Shown piece after piece: positions 34,381-41,580 of a stretch of DNA of 64,000 nucleotides (its first letter is position 1; every line of letters starts with the position of its first letter). The notes under the pieces were generated by a model. It made no database searches. It saw nothing but the letters and a program-made list of their open reading frames with translations, and was not told the DNA's origin. Source of the stretch: an uncultured Clostridia bacterium (GTDB lineage Bacteria > Bacillota > Clostridia > Christensenellales > Borkfalkiaceae); NCBI GenBank assembly GCA_944341895.1, contig CALVMB010000002.1, positions 1 through 64,000 of the forward strand, in the 5' to 3' direction. Position numbers and translations under genes: made by a program.

Positions 34381-34631
34381 CGTCTGCTTGGCGGCAGTCC
34401 GCATGGACGGGCACGACCGCGGGCGAAGTCTGCACGCCGACGGGCGCGGCCGTCGTGGATAAACCGCGCACAGGCGCGCGCGGCGGGAGATCTGCGTACG
34501 CAAGGGCGGCGCCTGCGGGGCGGTCGCGGGGCGAAACCTGCGCGCAGAGGTCTGCGCACCGCCCTTGCGCGAAAATTGGATGAAAATTTGCAAAACCCGC
34601 CCCGCGGCAGACTTTTCCTTATGCAACATTC
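34381..34631 (+). other. GC-rich structured intergenic region, no gene recognised
   Basis: Between the spoIIID terminator and the next promoter I see no convincing coding frame. A perfect 11-bp inverted repeat (34499-34509 with 34559-34569) encloses 49 bases with further short palindromes (such as CTGCGCGCAG). It could be a small structured RNA, a transcript 3' end, or gene remnant. Confidence 0.4.
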
Positions 34632-34660
34632 TTGAATTTTTTGTAAAAATATGATAGAAT
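34632..34660 (+). promoter_or_regulatory. SigA promoter of the dehydratase-activator operon
   Basis: TTGAAT 34632-34637, 17-base spacer, TAGAAT 34655-34660. Confidence 0.82.
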
Positions 34661-34731
34661 AAAACGGCATCGGTATCGCGGGGGCATGTGCCCGCCGCAA
34701 AATCGGCGCCGATGCAGGGAACGGTTGCAAC

Positions 34732-37668
34732 ATGCGGCTCGGAATCGACGTCGGCTCGACCACCGTGAAAGTGTGCGTGCTGTCGGATACGCTCGACATC
34801 CTCTATACCAGTTACGAACGCCATTTTGCGCGCGTCAAGGAGTGCGTTTTGGCGCAACTTGCCGTGGTCCGCGAAAAGTTCGGCGACGGGCAGTTTTACG
34901 CATGCATCACAGGTTCTGCGGGGCTGGGCCTCGCGGAGCGTTCGGGCGTCGCGTTCGTGCAGGAAGTGCAGGCGGCGTTCACCGCCATCCGCAGATATTA
35001 TCCCGATGCCGACGCCGCCGTCGAACTGGGCGGCGAGGACGCCAAGATCATCTTCATCACGGGCGGCACCGAACAGCGCATGAACGGTTCGTGCGCGGGC
35101 GGAACGGGCGCGTTCATCGACCAGATGGCGACCCTGCTCAACGTTTCCGTGGGCGAGATGGACGAACTGTCCCTGCGCGCCGAAAAGACCTATCCCATCG
35201 CGTCGCGCTGCGGCGTGTTTGCAAAATCGGACATCCAGCCGCTGCTCAACCAGGGTGCGCGCAAAGAGGATATCGCCGCCAGCATCTTCCAGGCGGTCGT
35301 CGATCAGACGGTCTCGGGGCTGGCGCAGGGCAGGCGGATCAAGGGCAAAGTGCTCTTTCTGGGCGGCCCGCTGTATTTCATCAAGGGCCTGCGCCGCGCT
35401 TTCTGCAAGACGCTGGGTCTGGACGAGGAACACGCCGTGTTCCCCGACAACGCGCCCAACTTCATGTCCGTCGGCGCCGCGCTGTATGCGGGCAGCGTCG
35501 AGGCGCGCCCGCTGTCCGAGATCACCGCGCGCCTGCGCGCCGTGCGCAGCAGCGACGACATCGTGACGGGCGACCCGCTCTTTGCCGACCGCGAAGAGTA
35601 CGAGGCGTTCGTGGCGCGCCACCGCGCGTCCGACCTCTCCTTCGCGGACATCCGCACCTATGCGGGGGACGCCTATCTCGGCATCGACAGCGGCTCGACG
35701 ACCACCAAACTCGTGCTCGTCACCCCGGACTGCAAACTTCTGTACCAACATTACCAATCCAACAACGGCCAGCCGCTGGATATCGTGCTCGAACGCATGC
35801 GCGAGATCTTCGCGCTGTCTGAAGGCCGCATCCGCATTGCCGGGTGCGCCGTCACCGGGTACGGCGAAGATCTGCTCAAAGCCGCACTCAAAGCCGATTT
35901 CGGCATCGTCGAGACGGTCGCGCACTACAAAGCGGCGCTGTATTTTAACCCGAAGGTGGATTTCATCATCGACATCGGCGGGCAGGACATCAAGTGCTTC
36001 AAGATCAAAAACGGGGTCATCGATTCCATCATGCTCAACGAGGCGTGCTCGTCGGGGTGCGGTTCCTTCATCCAGACCTTTGCGCGCGCCATGGGCATGG
36101 AGATCGACGAATTTTCCAAACTCGGTCTGTTTGCGAAACACCCCGTCGAACTGGGTTCGCGGTGCACGGTGTTCATGAACAGTTCGGTCAAACAGGCGCA
36201 GAAAGAGGGCGCGAGCGTGGAAGATATCTCCGCGGGGCTGTCCTCGTCCATCGTCAAAAACGCCATTTACAAGGTCATCCGCGCCAAGACGCCGGACGAA
36301 CTGGGCGAAAACATCCTCGTGCAGGGCGGGACCTTCCTCAATGACGCAGTGCTGCGTTCCTTTGAACTGGAAACGGGCAAGGAGGTGGTCCGCCCCGGCA
36401 TCGCGGGGCTGATGGGTGCCTTCGGCGCCGCGCTGTACGCGATGGAGAACGTGCGCGGGCAAAGCACCGTCATCACGGCGCAGGAACTGGAAAACTTCAC
36501 CTATACTTCGTCCAGCCACGTCTGCAAGGGCTGTACCTCGCACTGCAACGTCAACGTCATCCGCTTTTCGGACGGCAGGAAGTTCATTTCCGGGAACAAG
36601 TGCGAAAAGGGCGCGGGCAGGAAGCCGCATTCGGACGAACTGGATATCTATCAGTACAAGTATGAACGCCTTCTGCGCAGCGTGGAGGGCGGAACGGGCA
36701 AGCGCGGCAGGGTCGGGCTTCCCGTGGCGCTCGGCTTCTACGAGCAGTTGCCGCTGTGGGCGGGGTTCTTCGAGACCTGCGGCTTCGAAGTCGTGCTCAG
36801 CGAAAAATCGTCGCGCGAACTGTATTTCCGCGGCCAGCACACCGTTGCGAGCGATACCGTCTGCTATCCCGCCAAACTGGCTCACGGGCACATCGAGAGC
36901 CTGCTCGATGCGGGCGTCGACTTCATCTTCTTCCCCTGCGAAAGTTACAACATCGACGAGCACTGTTCGGACAACCATTACAACTGCCCCGTCGTCGCGT
37001 ACTATCCCGAACTTCTCAAAGCCAACAACGAGCGGCTGCACGACGGCAACTTCGTCATGCCCTATCTCGATCTGAACGACGAAAAGTCCTCGGTGCGCGC
37101 CCTGCATCGGGCACTGGGCGCTTACAAAGTGCCCGCAAAACTCATCCGCCGCGGTCTGCGCGAGGGCTTTGCGCGGCTCACTTCTTTCCATGCGGACGTG
37201 GTGGAAAAGGGGAACGAGATCGCCTACAACGCCGCGCGCAAGGGGCTGCCCGTCATCGTGCTGGCGGGCCGTCCGTACCACGTCGATCCCGAGATCAACC
37301 ACGGCATCGGCAAACTGCTCACGTCGCTGGGCGTCGCCGTCCTGTCCGAGGACAGCGTGTTCGAAAAGGGCATGCCCGTGCGCGTGAATGTCATCAACCA
37401 GTGGACCTATCACGCGCGCCTGTACCGCGCCGCCGAATACGTCGCGCGGCACGACGATGTCAACCTCGTGCAACTTGTCTCCTTCGGGTGCGGCATCGAC
37501 GCGGTGACGACGGACGAGGTGCGCTCCATCCTCGAAAAGAAGGGCAAACTGTACACGCAGATCAAGATCGACGAGATCAACAACCTCGGCGTGGTCAAGA
37601 TCCGCCTGCGCAGCATGCTCGCCGCCGTCGAAGAACAGAAAAGGAGGCGCGCGGATGAAAAAAACTGA
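34732..37668 (+). CDS. 2-hydroxyacyl-CoA dehydratase activator-type double ASKHA ATPase
   Basis: A 978-residue protein with two BadF/BadG/HgdC-type ATPase domains in tandem. Domain 1 begins LGIDVGSTTVKVCVL at residue 2 and has NGSCAGGTGAF and ASRCGVF cysteines. Domain 2 begins YLGIDSGSTTTKLVLV near residue 319 and has EACSSGCGSF and GSRCTVF. These cysteines match those that hold the [4Fe-4S] cluster in HgdC-like activators. A cysteine segment (CKGCTSHCNVN..CEKG) and a dehydratase-like region with YPAKLAHGH follow. HgdC-type enzymes use ATP to inject an electron into a 2-hydroxyacyl-CoA dehydratase. In many Clostridia the whole system is one protein of about 1400 residues; here the last part is the separate next gene. 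Substrate unknown. Confidence 0.87.
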   Translation: MRLGIDVGSTTVKVCVLSDTLDILYTSYERHFARVKECVLAQLAVVREKFGDGQFYACITGSAGLGLAERSGVAFVQEVQAAFTAIRRYYPDADAAVELGGEDAKIIFITGGTEQRMNGSCAGGTGAFIDQMATLLNVSVGEMDELSLRAEKTYPIASRCGVFAKSDIQPLLNQGARKEDIAASIFQAVVDQTVSGLAQGRRIKGKVLFLGGPLYFIKGLRRAFCKTLGLDEEHAVFPDNAPNFMSVGAALYAGSVEARPLSEITARLRAVRSSDDIVTGDPLFADREEYEAFVARHRASDLSFADIRTYAGDAYLGIDSGSTTTKLVLVTPDCKLLYQHYQSNNGQPLDIVLERMREIFALSEGRIRIAGCAVTGYGEDLLKAALKADFGIVETVAHYKAALYFNPKVDFIIDIGGQDIKCFKIKNGVIDSIMLNEACSSGCGSFIQTFARAMGMEIDEFSKLGLFAKHPVELGSRCTVFMNSSVKQAQKEGASVEDISAGLSSSIVKNAIYKVIRAKTPDELGENILVQGGTFLNDAVLRSFELETGKEVVRPGIAGLMGAFGAALYAMENVRGQSTVITAQELENFTYTSSSHVCKGCTSHCNVNVIRFSDGRKFISGNKCEKGAGRKPHSDELDIYQYKYERLLRSVEGGTGKRGRVGLPVALGFYEQLPLWAGFFETCGFEVVLSEKSSRELYFRGQHTVASDTVCYPAKLAHGHIESLLDAGVDFIFFPCESYNIDEHCSDNHYNCPVVAYYPELLKANNERLHDGNFVMPYLDLNDEKSSVRALHRALGAYKVPAKLIRRGLREGFARLTSFHADVVEKGNEIAYNAARKGLPVIVLAGRPYHVDPEINHGIGKLLTSLGVAVLSEDSVFEKGMPVRVNVINQWTYHARLYRAAEYVARHDDVNLVQLVSFGCGIDAVTTDEVRSILEKKGKLYTQIKIDEINNLGVVKIRLRSMLAAVEEQKRRRADEKN

Positions 37669-38938
37669 ACAAGCGGCGGTCGCCGACCTGCGCGACGAAT
37701 ACCCGCGCTTTACCCCCGAAATGAAGCATACGCACAAGATCCTCGTGCCCGATATGCTTCCCGTGCATTTCGACATCATCGTCAATTTCCTGCGCCGCGA
37801 CGGCTGGGATTTCGAGGTCCTGCACAACGACACGCGCGCCGTCATCGACGAGGGGCTCAAACACGTGCACAACGATACCTGCTTTCCCGCGCTGTGCGTG
37901 ACGGGGCAGTTCATCGACGCGCTCAAAAGCGGAAAATATGACCCCGATCATACGGCGGTCATGATCACGCAGTCGGGCGGCGGATGCCGCGCGTCCAACT
38001 ATATCCCGCTCATCCGCAAGGCGCTCAAAGCGGAGTTCCCGAACGTCCCCGTCATCTCCCTCAATTTTGCGGGATTGGAGAAGGACAGCGGGTTCCCCGT
38101 CAACGCAAAACTGCTGCTCAAATTCATCTTTGCGATCTTTTACGGCGACACGCTCATGTCGCTGTACAACCAGTGCAAGCCGTACGAGTGCGAGGCGGGC
38201 GCGTCGGACGAGGCGCGCGGCGACTGCCTGCGCGCGATCGGCGATGCGTTCGAGCGCGGCAAATACCGCCGCTACAAGGCGATCGTGCGGTCCATGCTCG
38301 AACGGTTTTTGAAGGTGCGGCGCACGGGCGAGGCGAAGGTGCGCGTGGGCATCGTGGGCGAGATCTACGTCAAATATTCGCCGCTGGGGAATTCGCATCT
38401 GGAAGAGTTCCTGCTCTCCGAGGGGTGCGAGCCCGTCGTGCCCGCGCTCATGGATTTCATCATGTACTGCGCGGTGAACAATTTGAACGACGCGCGCCTG
38501 TACAACAAAAAGAGTCTTTCCACCCCCGTGTTCGGGCTGGTGTACCGCTATCTCCTGCGCGTTCAGCGCAAGATCATCCGCATGACCGAAAAGGCGGGAT
38601 TCGAGCCGCTGCACGACTTCGAACACCTGCGCAAGTGTGCGGATAAGGTCATCCACCAGGGCGTCAAGATGGGGGAGGGCTGGCTCATTCCCGCCGAAAT
38701 GGCGGCGCTCGCCGAGACGGGCACCGAGAACATCGTCTGCGCCCAGCCCTTCGGATGCCTGCCCAACCACATTGCGGGCAAGGGCACCATCCGCACCCTC
38801 AAACAGATGTACGAGCACGAAAACATCGTCGCGGTGGACTACGACCCGTCCGCGACCAAAGTCAACCAGGAAAACCGCATCAAACTCATGCTCGCCACCG
38901 CACGGGAAAACCTGGCGGCGAAGCAGGAAAAACACTGA
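37655..38938 (+). CDS. 2-hydroxyacyl-CoA dehydratase-like component (split C-terminal part)
   Basis: A 427-residue protein corresponding to the C-terminal part of the long activator/dehydratase fusions found in Clostridia. Landmarks are the HNDTCFPALCVTGQF cysteines, MITQSGGGCRASNYI, GEIYVKYSPLGN and CAQPFGCLPNHI, which include likely Fe-S ligands. It starts inside the upstream gene (14-base overlap in another frame) with its own strong GGAGG, so the two are translationally coupled and probably form one complex. No acyl-CoA transferase or other fermentation genes lie nearby, so its metabolic role cannot be read from context. Confidence 0.85.
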   Translation: MKKTEQAAVADLRDEYPRFTPEMKHTHKILVPDMLPVHFDIIVNFLRRDGWDFEVLHNDTRAVIDEGLKHVHNDTCFPALCVTGQFIDALKSGKYDPDHTAVMITQSGGGCRASNYIPLIRKALKAEFPNVPVISLNFAGLEKDSGFPVNAKLLLKFIFAIFYGDTLMSLYNQCKPYECEAGASDEARGDCLRAIGDAFERGKYRRYKAIVRSMLERFLKVRRTGEAKVRVGIVGEIYVKYSPLGNSHLEEFLLSEGCEPVVPALMDFIMYCAVNNLNDARLYNKKSLSTPVFGLVYRYLLRVQRKIIRMTEKAGFEPLHDFEHLRKCADKVIHQGVKMGEGWLIPAEMAALAETGTENIVCAQPFGCLPNHIAGKGTIRTLKQMYEHENIVAVDYDPSATKVNQENRIKLMLATARENLAAKQEKH

Positions 38939-38955
38939 TCGGAAGCAAAGATGCG

Positions 38956-38990
38956 GCGCGGCGGACCTTTTGGGTCCGCCGCGCTTCGTC
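38956..38990 (+). terminator. Terminator of the dehydratase-activator operon
   Basis: Perfect 12-bp stem GCGCGGCGGACC (38956-38967 with 38973-38984), loop TTTTG, followed by TTCGTCTT. Confidence 0.82.
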
Positions 38991-39049
38991 TTGCGGGGAA
39001 GTTCGTTTGCGGGAAAATCCGTTCGGCGCCGCCGAGCGGGCACGACCGC

Positions 39050-39078
39050 GCATTTTTTTGCCGCGGCGCGCATACCAT
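39050..39078 (+). promoter_or_regulatory. cwlD: SigE-like promoter of cwlD
   Basis: GCATTTT at 39050-39056, 14-base spacer, CATACCAT at 39071-39078; each box differs from the SigE consensus by one base. The predicted transcript start falls on or within a base or two of the ATG at 39084. Confidence 0.62.
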
Positions 39079-39083
39079 AGCGT

Positions 39084-39767
39084 ATGTTGGCATTGAAAAA
39101 GAGCGCGATCGCCGCCGCGGCGATCGCGGCGGCGTTTGTGCTTCTGATGGGCGCGGGGCTGTCCGCCGTCTCCGTTTCGCGCGCCGCGCCCGCCGCGCCC
39201 TTCAAGGTGGTGCTGGACGCGGGGCACGGCGGGGTGGACCCGGGCGTGCGCGGCGTTTCGACGGACGTGAAGGAGAGCGACCTCAATCTGGACATCGTGC
39301 GCAGGCTCGCCCGCTATTTCGAGGGCGCGGGCTTTGCCGTGGTGCTCACCCGCGAAAACGAGGGCGGCCTGTACGGCACGGCGACGGGCGGCTATAAAAA
39401 GCGGGATATGCAGGCGCGCAAAGAGATCATCGAAGCGGCGGCACCGCACGCCGTCATTTCCGTGCACCTCAATTCCTTTCCCGCCGACCGCTCGCGGCGG
39501 GGCGGACAGGTGTTTTTCAAGGCGGGCGACGCGGCGGGGCAGGCGCTGGCGGCGGCGGTGCAGGAGCGATTCAACGCGCTGGGCGGCACCGCCCTGCAAC
39601 CGCTGCGCGGCGACTATTATATGCTCAACTGCACGGAGTATCCCTCCGTCATCGCCGAATGCGGGTTCTTGTCCAACGCCGAAGACGAGCGCCTGCTCTG
39701 TACCGAGGAATACCGCGAACAGGTCGCCTACGCCGTGTTCTGCGGCGCGCTCGCCTATTTTTGCTGA
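39084..39767 (+). CDS. cwlD: Germination-type N-acetylmuramoyl-L-alanine amidase CwlD
   Basis: A 227-residue amidase_3 enzyme. CwlD removes the peptide from muramic acid so that muramic-delta-lactam can form in spore cortex, which is needed for germination. An N-terminal signal/anchor helix (residues 5-30) precedes the domain. Zinc ligands are His48 (DAGHGG), Glu64 (VKESDLNL) and His128 (SVHLNS); Glu192 in AECGFLSN is catalytic. Spacing and the LTRENEGGLY..KKRDMQARKE segment match CwlD rather than larger amidases. An in-frame stop ends three bases before the ATG, so the start cannot be further upstream, and no ribosome site is visible. CwlD assignment is supported by the SigE-like promoter. 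Confidence 0.88.
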   Translation: MLALKKSAIAAAAIAAAFVLLMGAGLSAVSVSRAAPAAPFKVVLDAGHGGVDPGVRGVSTDVKESDLNLDIVRRLARYFEGAGFAVVLTRENEGGLYGTATGGYKKRDMQARKEIIEAAAPHAVISVHLNSFPADRSRRGGQVFFKAGDAAGQALAAAVQERFNALGGTALQPLRGDYYMLNCTEYPSVIAECGFLSNAEDERLLCTEEYREQVAYAVFCGALAYFC

Positions 39768-39801
39768 GCGCGGCGGGCGCGCGTCCCGCCAGCGTCCGTC
39801 T

Positions 39802-39828
39802 TGCCGCCGCCCTTTGCGGCGGCATTTT
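39802..39828 (+). terminator. Terminator after cwlD
   Basis: Perfect 9-bp stem TGCCGCCGC (39802-39810 with 39816-39824), loop CCTTT, then TTTT. Confidence 0.82.
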
Positions 39829-39874
39829 GTGCGGCGCCTTCGCCGCAAATGGAGCAAAAAAGCGCGCATAATCA

Positions 39875-39903
39875 TTGAAATTTTGCGCGCGCTGTGGTAT
39901 AAT
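39875..39903 (+). promoter_or_regulatory. SigA promoter of the mrnC-rlmB-sigH-dnaX operon
   Basis: TTGAAA 39875-39880, 17-base spacer, TATAAT 39898-39903. The expected transcription start (seven bases on) is the A of the mrnC ATG at 39910. Confidence 0.88.
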
Positions 39904-39909
39904 GCTCTT

Positions 39910-40305
39910 ATGATCCGATTCAACGAGTGCATGAGCCGCGAACGCGCGCGGCAGATCAGCCCCGTCGTCCTCGCGTTTGTGGGCGATGCGGTGCAGTCGC
40001 TGTACGTGCGCGAATCGCTCGTGTTTTCATCCGATTATAAGACGGGCGAATTGCAGCGCCTCAGCGCGGCGCGCGTGAGCGCGCACGGGCAGGCGGAATT
40101 GCTCGCCGCCATCGAACCGCGCTTCACTGAGGAAGAGCGGGACATTTTTTTGCGCGGCAGGAATGCCAAAAAGCCGACTAAGAGCAAGAACGCGAGCGTG
40201 CAGGAGTACGTCCGCTCCACGGGGTTGGAGGCGGTGCTCGGGTTCTTGTATCTGACGGGCGCATACGAGCGCATCGGGGAACTGCTTTCGGAGGTACAGC
40301 CATGA
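39910..40305 (+). CDS. mrnC: Mini-ribonuclease III
   Basis: A 131-residue RNase III catalytic domain without dsRNA-binding domain; in Bacillus it matures 23S rRNA. Family features are VVLAFVGDAVQSLYVRE (acidic metal-binding residues), FLRGRNAKKPTKSKNASVQEY and STGLEAVLGFLYL. It has the typical length. ATG 39910 aligns with the usual N terminus but has no visible ribosome site and sits at the predicted transcript start; ATG 39931 is the alternative. The order mrnC-rlmB-sigH matches the Bacillus cysS-mrnC-rlmB-sigH region. It overlaps rlmB by ATGA. Confidence 0.92.
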   Translation: MIRFNECMSRERARQISPVVLAFVGDAVQSLYVRESLVFSSDYKTGELQRLSAARVSAHGQAELLAAIEPRFTEEERDIFLRGRNAKKPTKSKNASVQEYVRSTGLEAVLGFLYLTGAYERIGELLSEVQP

Positions 40306-41012
40306 AGATCGAGGGCAGGAACGCCGTCGTCGAACTGTTGAAGACGGACAAGACCGTCGATAAACTGCTCATGCAGCGCGGCAGCGAAAAGGCTGCGGGG
40401 CGCATTTTCGCCATGGCGCGCGAAAAGGGCATCCGCGTGCAGTTTGCGGACGCCAAGGCGCTGGACGCCGAGAGCGAGACGGGCAGGCATCAGGGCGTCA
40501 TCGCCTTTGTTTCCGACTACGCCTACGTCGAACTGGACGAACTGCTCGCGTCCAAAGACGGCGGTCGGTTCGTGATCGTGTGCGACGGCATCGAGGACGT
40601 GCACAATCTGGGCAGCATCCTCCGCGTCGCCGAGTGCGCGGGGGCGGACGGCGTGATCATCCCCAAGGCAAAGAGCGCGCAGGTCACGGGCGCGGTCGTG
40701 CGCATTTCCGAAGGCGCGGCGAACCATGTCCGCGTCGCGCGCGTGCCCGGCGTCAATTATGCGGTGGACGAACTCAAAAAGAAGGGCTTTTGGGTGTACG
40801 GCCTGGAAGCGGGCGGCGAGGATCTCTATTCCTGCGACCTTTCGGGCGACATCGCCTTCGTCATCGGCGGTGAAGACCGCGGCGTGGGCGCGCTCACCCG
40901 CAAAAAATGCGATAAACTTCTGTCTTTGCCCCTGCGCGGGCAGGTCAATTCGCTGAACGCGTCCGTTGCGCTCGGCATTGCGGCGTACGAAGCGCTGCGG
41001 CAGCGGCGATGA
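40302..41012 (+). CDS. rlmB: TrmH/RlmB-family rRNA 2'-O-methyltransferase
   Basis: A 236-residue SPOUT-class enzyme that methylates the 2'-OH of a guanosine in 23S rRNA (G2251 in E. coli numbering). An N-terminal substrate-binding domain (MKIEGRNAVVELL) is followed by the knotted domain with NLGSILRVAECAGADG, IGGEDRGVGAL and SLPLRGQVNSLNASVA, the three SPOUT motifs. It overlaps both neighbours by ATGA, showing tight translational coupling with mrnC and sigH. The exact target base is inferred from family and synteny. Confidence 0.93.
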   Translation: MKIEGRNAVVELLKTDKTVDKLLMQRGSEKAAGRIFAMAREKGIRVQFADAKALDAESETGRHQGVIAFVSDYAYVELDELLASKDGGRFVIVCDGIEDVHNLGSILRVAECAGADGVIIPKAKSAQVTGAVVRISEGAANHVRVARVPGVNYAVDELKKKGFWVYGLEAGGEDLYSCDLSGDIAFVIGGEDRGVGALTRKKCDKLLSLPLRGQVNSLNASVALGIAAYEALRQRR

Positions 41013-41569
41013 CGGACGAACAACTCGCCGCGCTCGCGCGCGCGGGCGACGCGCAGGCGGCGGAACGCCTGCTCGAACGGTATAAAAACGCGGTGCGCAG
41101 CATCGCGCGCAACTACTTTCTGGCGGGCGGCGACGCCGAGGACCTCGCGCAGGAGGGCATGATCGGCGTGTACGGCGCCATCGCGTCCTACCGCGAAGAG
41201 GGGGGCATGAGTTTCAAAAACTTTGCCTATCTGTGCGCGCACCGCCGCATCCTGGGCGCGGTGCGCGGCGCGTCGCGCAAAAAGCACGCTCCGCTCAACG
41301 GCGCGGTGCCGCTGTTCGAGACCGAGTATGCGCCCGCCGAGCACGACCCCGAAGCGGCGCTCATCTCGGTGGAAGAGCGCGAAGAATTTCTGCGTCTGCT
41401 CGAAAAGACGCTTTCGCCCGCCGAGTACGGCGCCCTGCGCCTGTATATGGACGGGCTGAGCATCGCCGAGATCGCCGCGCGGCGCGGCGGGAGCGAAAAG
41501 AGCAGCGAAAACGCCGTACAGCGCGCCAAAGCCAAAGTGCGCGCACTGCTCGCCGCGCGCAGGCAATAA
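41009..41569 (+). CDS. sigH: RNA polymerase sigma factor SigH-type
   Basis: A 186-residue sigma-70 family factor. Region 2 contains GDAEDLAQEGMIGVYGAIASY (core binding and -10 recognition) and FKNFAYLCAHRRILGAVR; the following KHAPLNGAVPLFE matches SigH (Spo0H), the sigma factor of early sporulation. Region 4 is the C-terminal helix-turn-helix LSIAEIAARRGGSEKSSENAVQRAKAKVRAL. It is somewhat shorter than Bacillus SigH. Position after mrnC and rlmB is the same as in Bacillus, although the intervening NYN-domain gene (yacP/rae1) is missing. Start overlaps rlmB by four bases. Confidence 0.9.
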   Translation: MTDEQLAALARAGDAQAAERLLERYKNAVRSIARNYFLAGGDAEDLAQEGMIGVYGAIASYREEGGMSFKNFAYLCAHRRILGAVRGASRKKHAPLNGAVPLFETEYAPAEHDPEAALISVEEREEFLRLLEKTLSPAEYGALRLYMDGLSIAEIAARRGGSEKSSENAVQRAKAKVRALLAARRQ

Positions 41570-41580
41570 AGGAGCAAGCC

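Noticed and set aside
37654..37668. A AAA AAC slippery-like heptamer where the two dehydratase-activator genes overlap, suggesting programmed frameshifting
   Set aside because: A -1 slip would enter the third frame, not that of the second gene, which is +1; the second gene has its own GGAGG and ATG, so translational coupling explains it.
33880..37926. Minus-strand frame of 1348 codons opposite spoIIID and the dehydratase activator
   Set aside because: Overlaps clear plus-strand genes and their promoters; low-complexity Arg/His/Ala translation.
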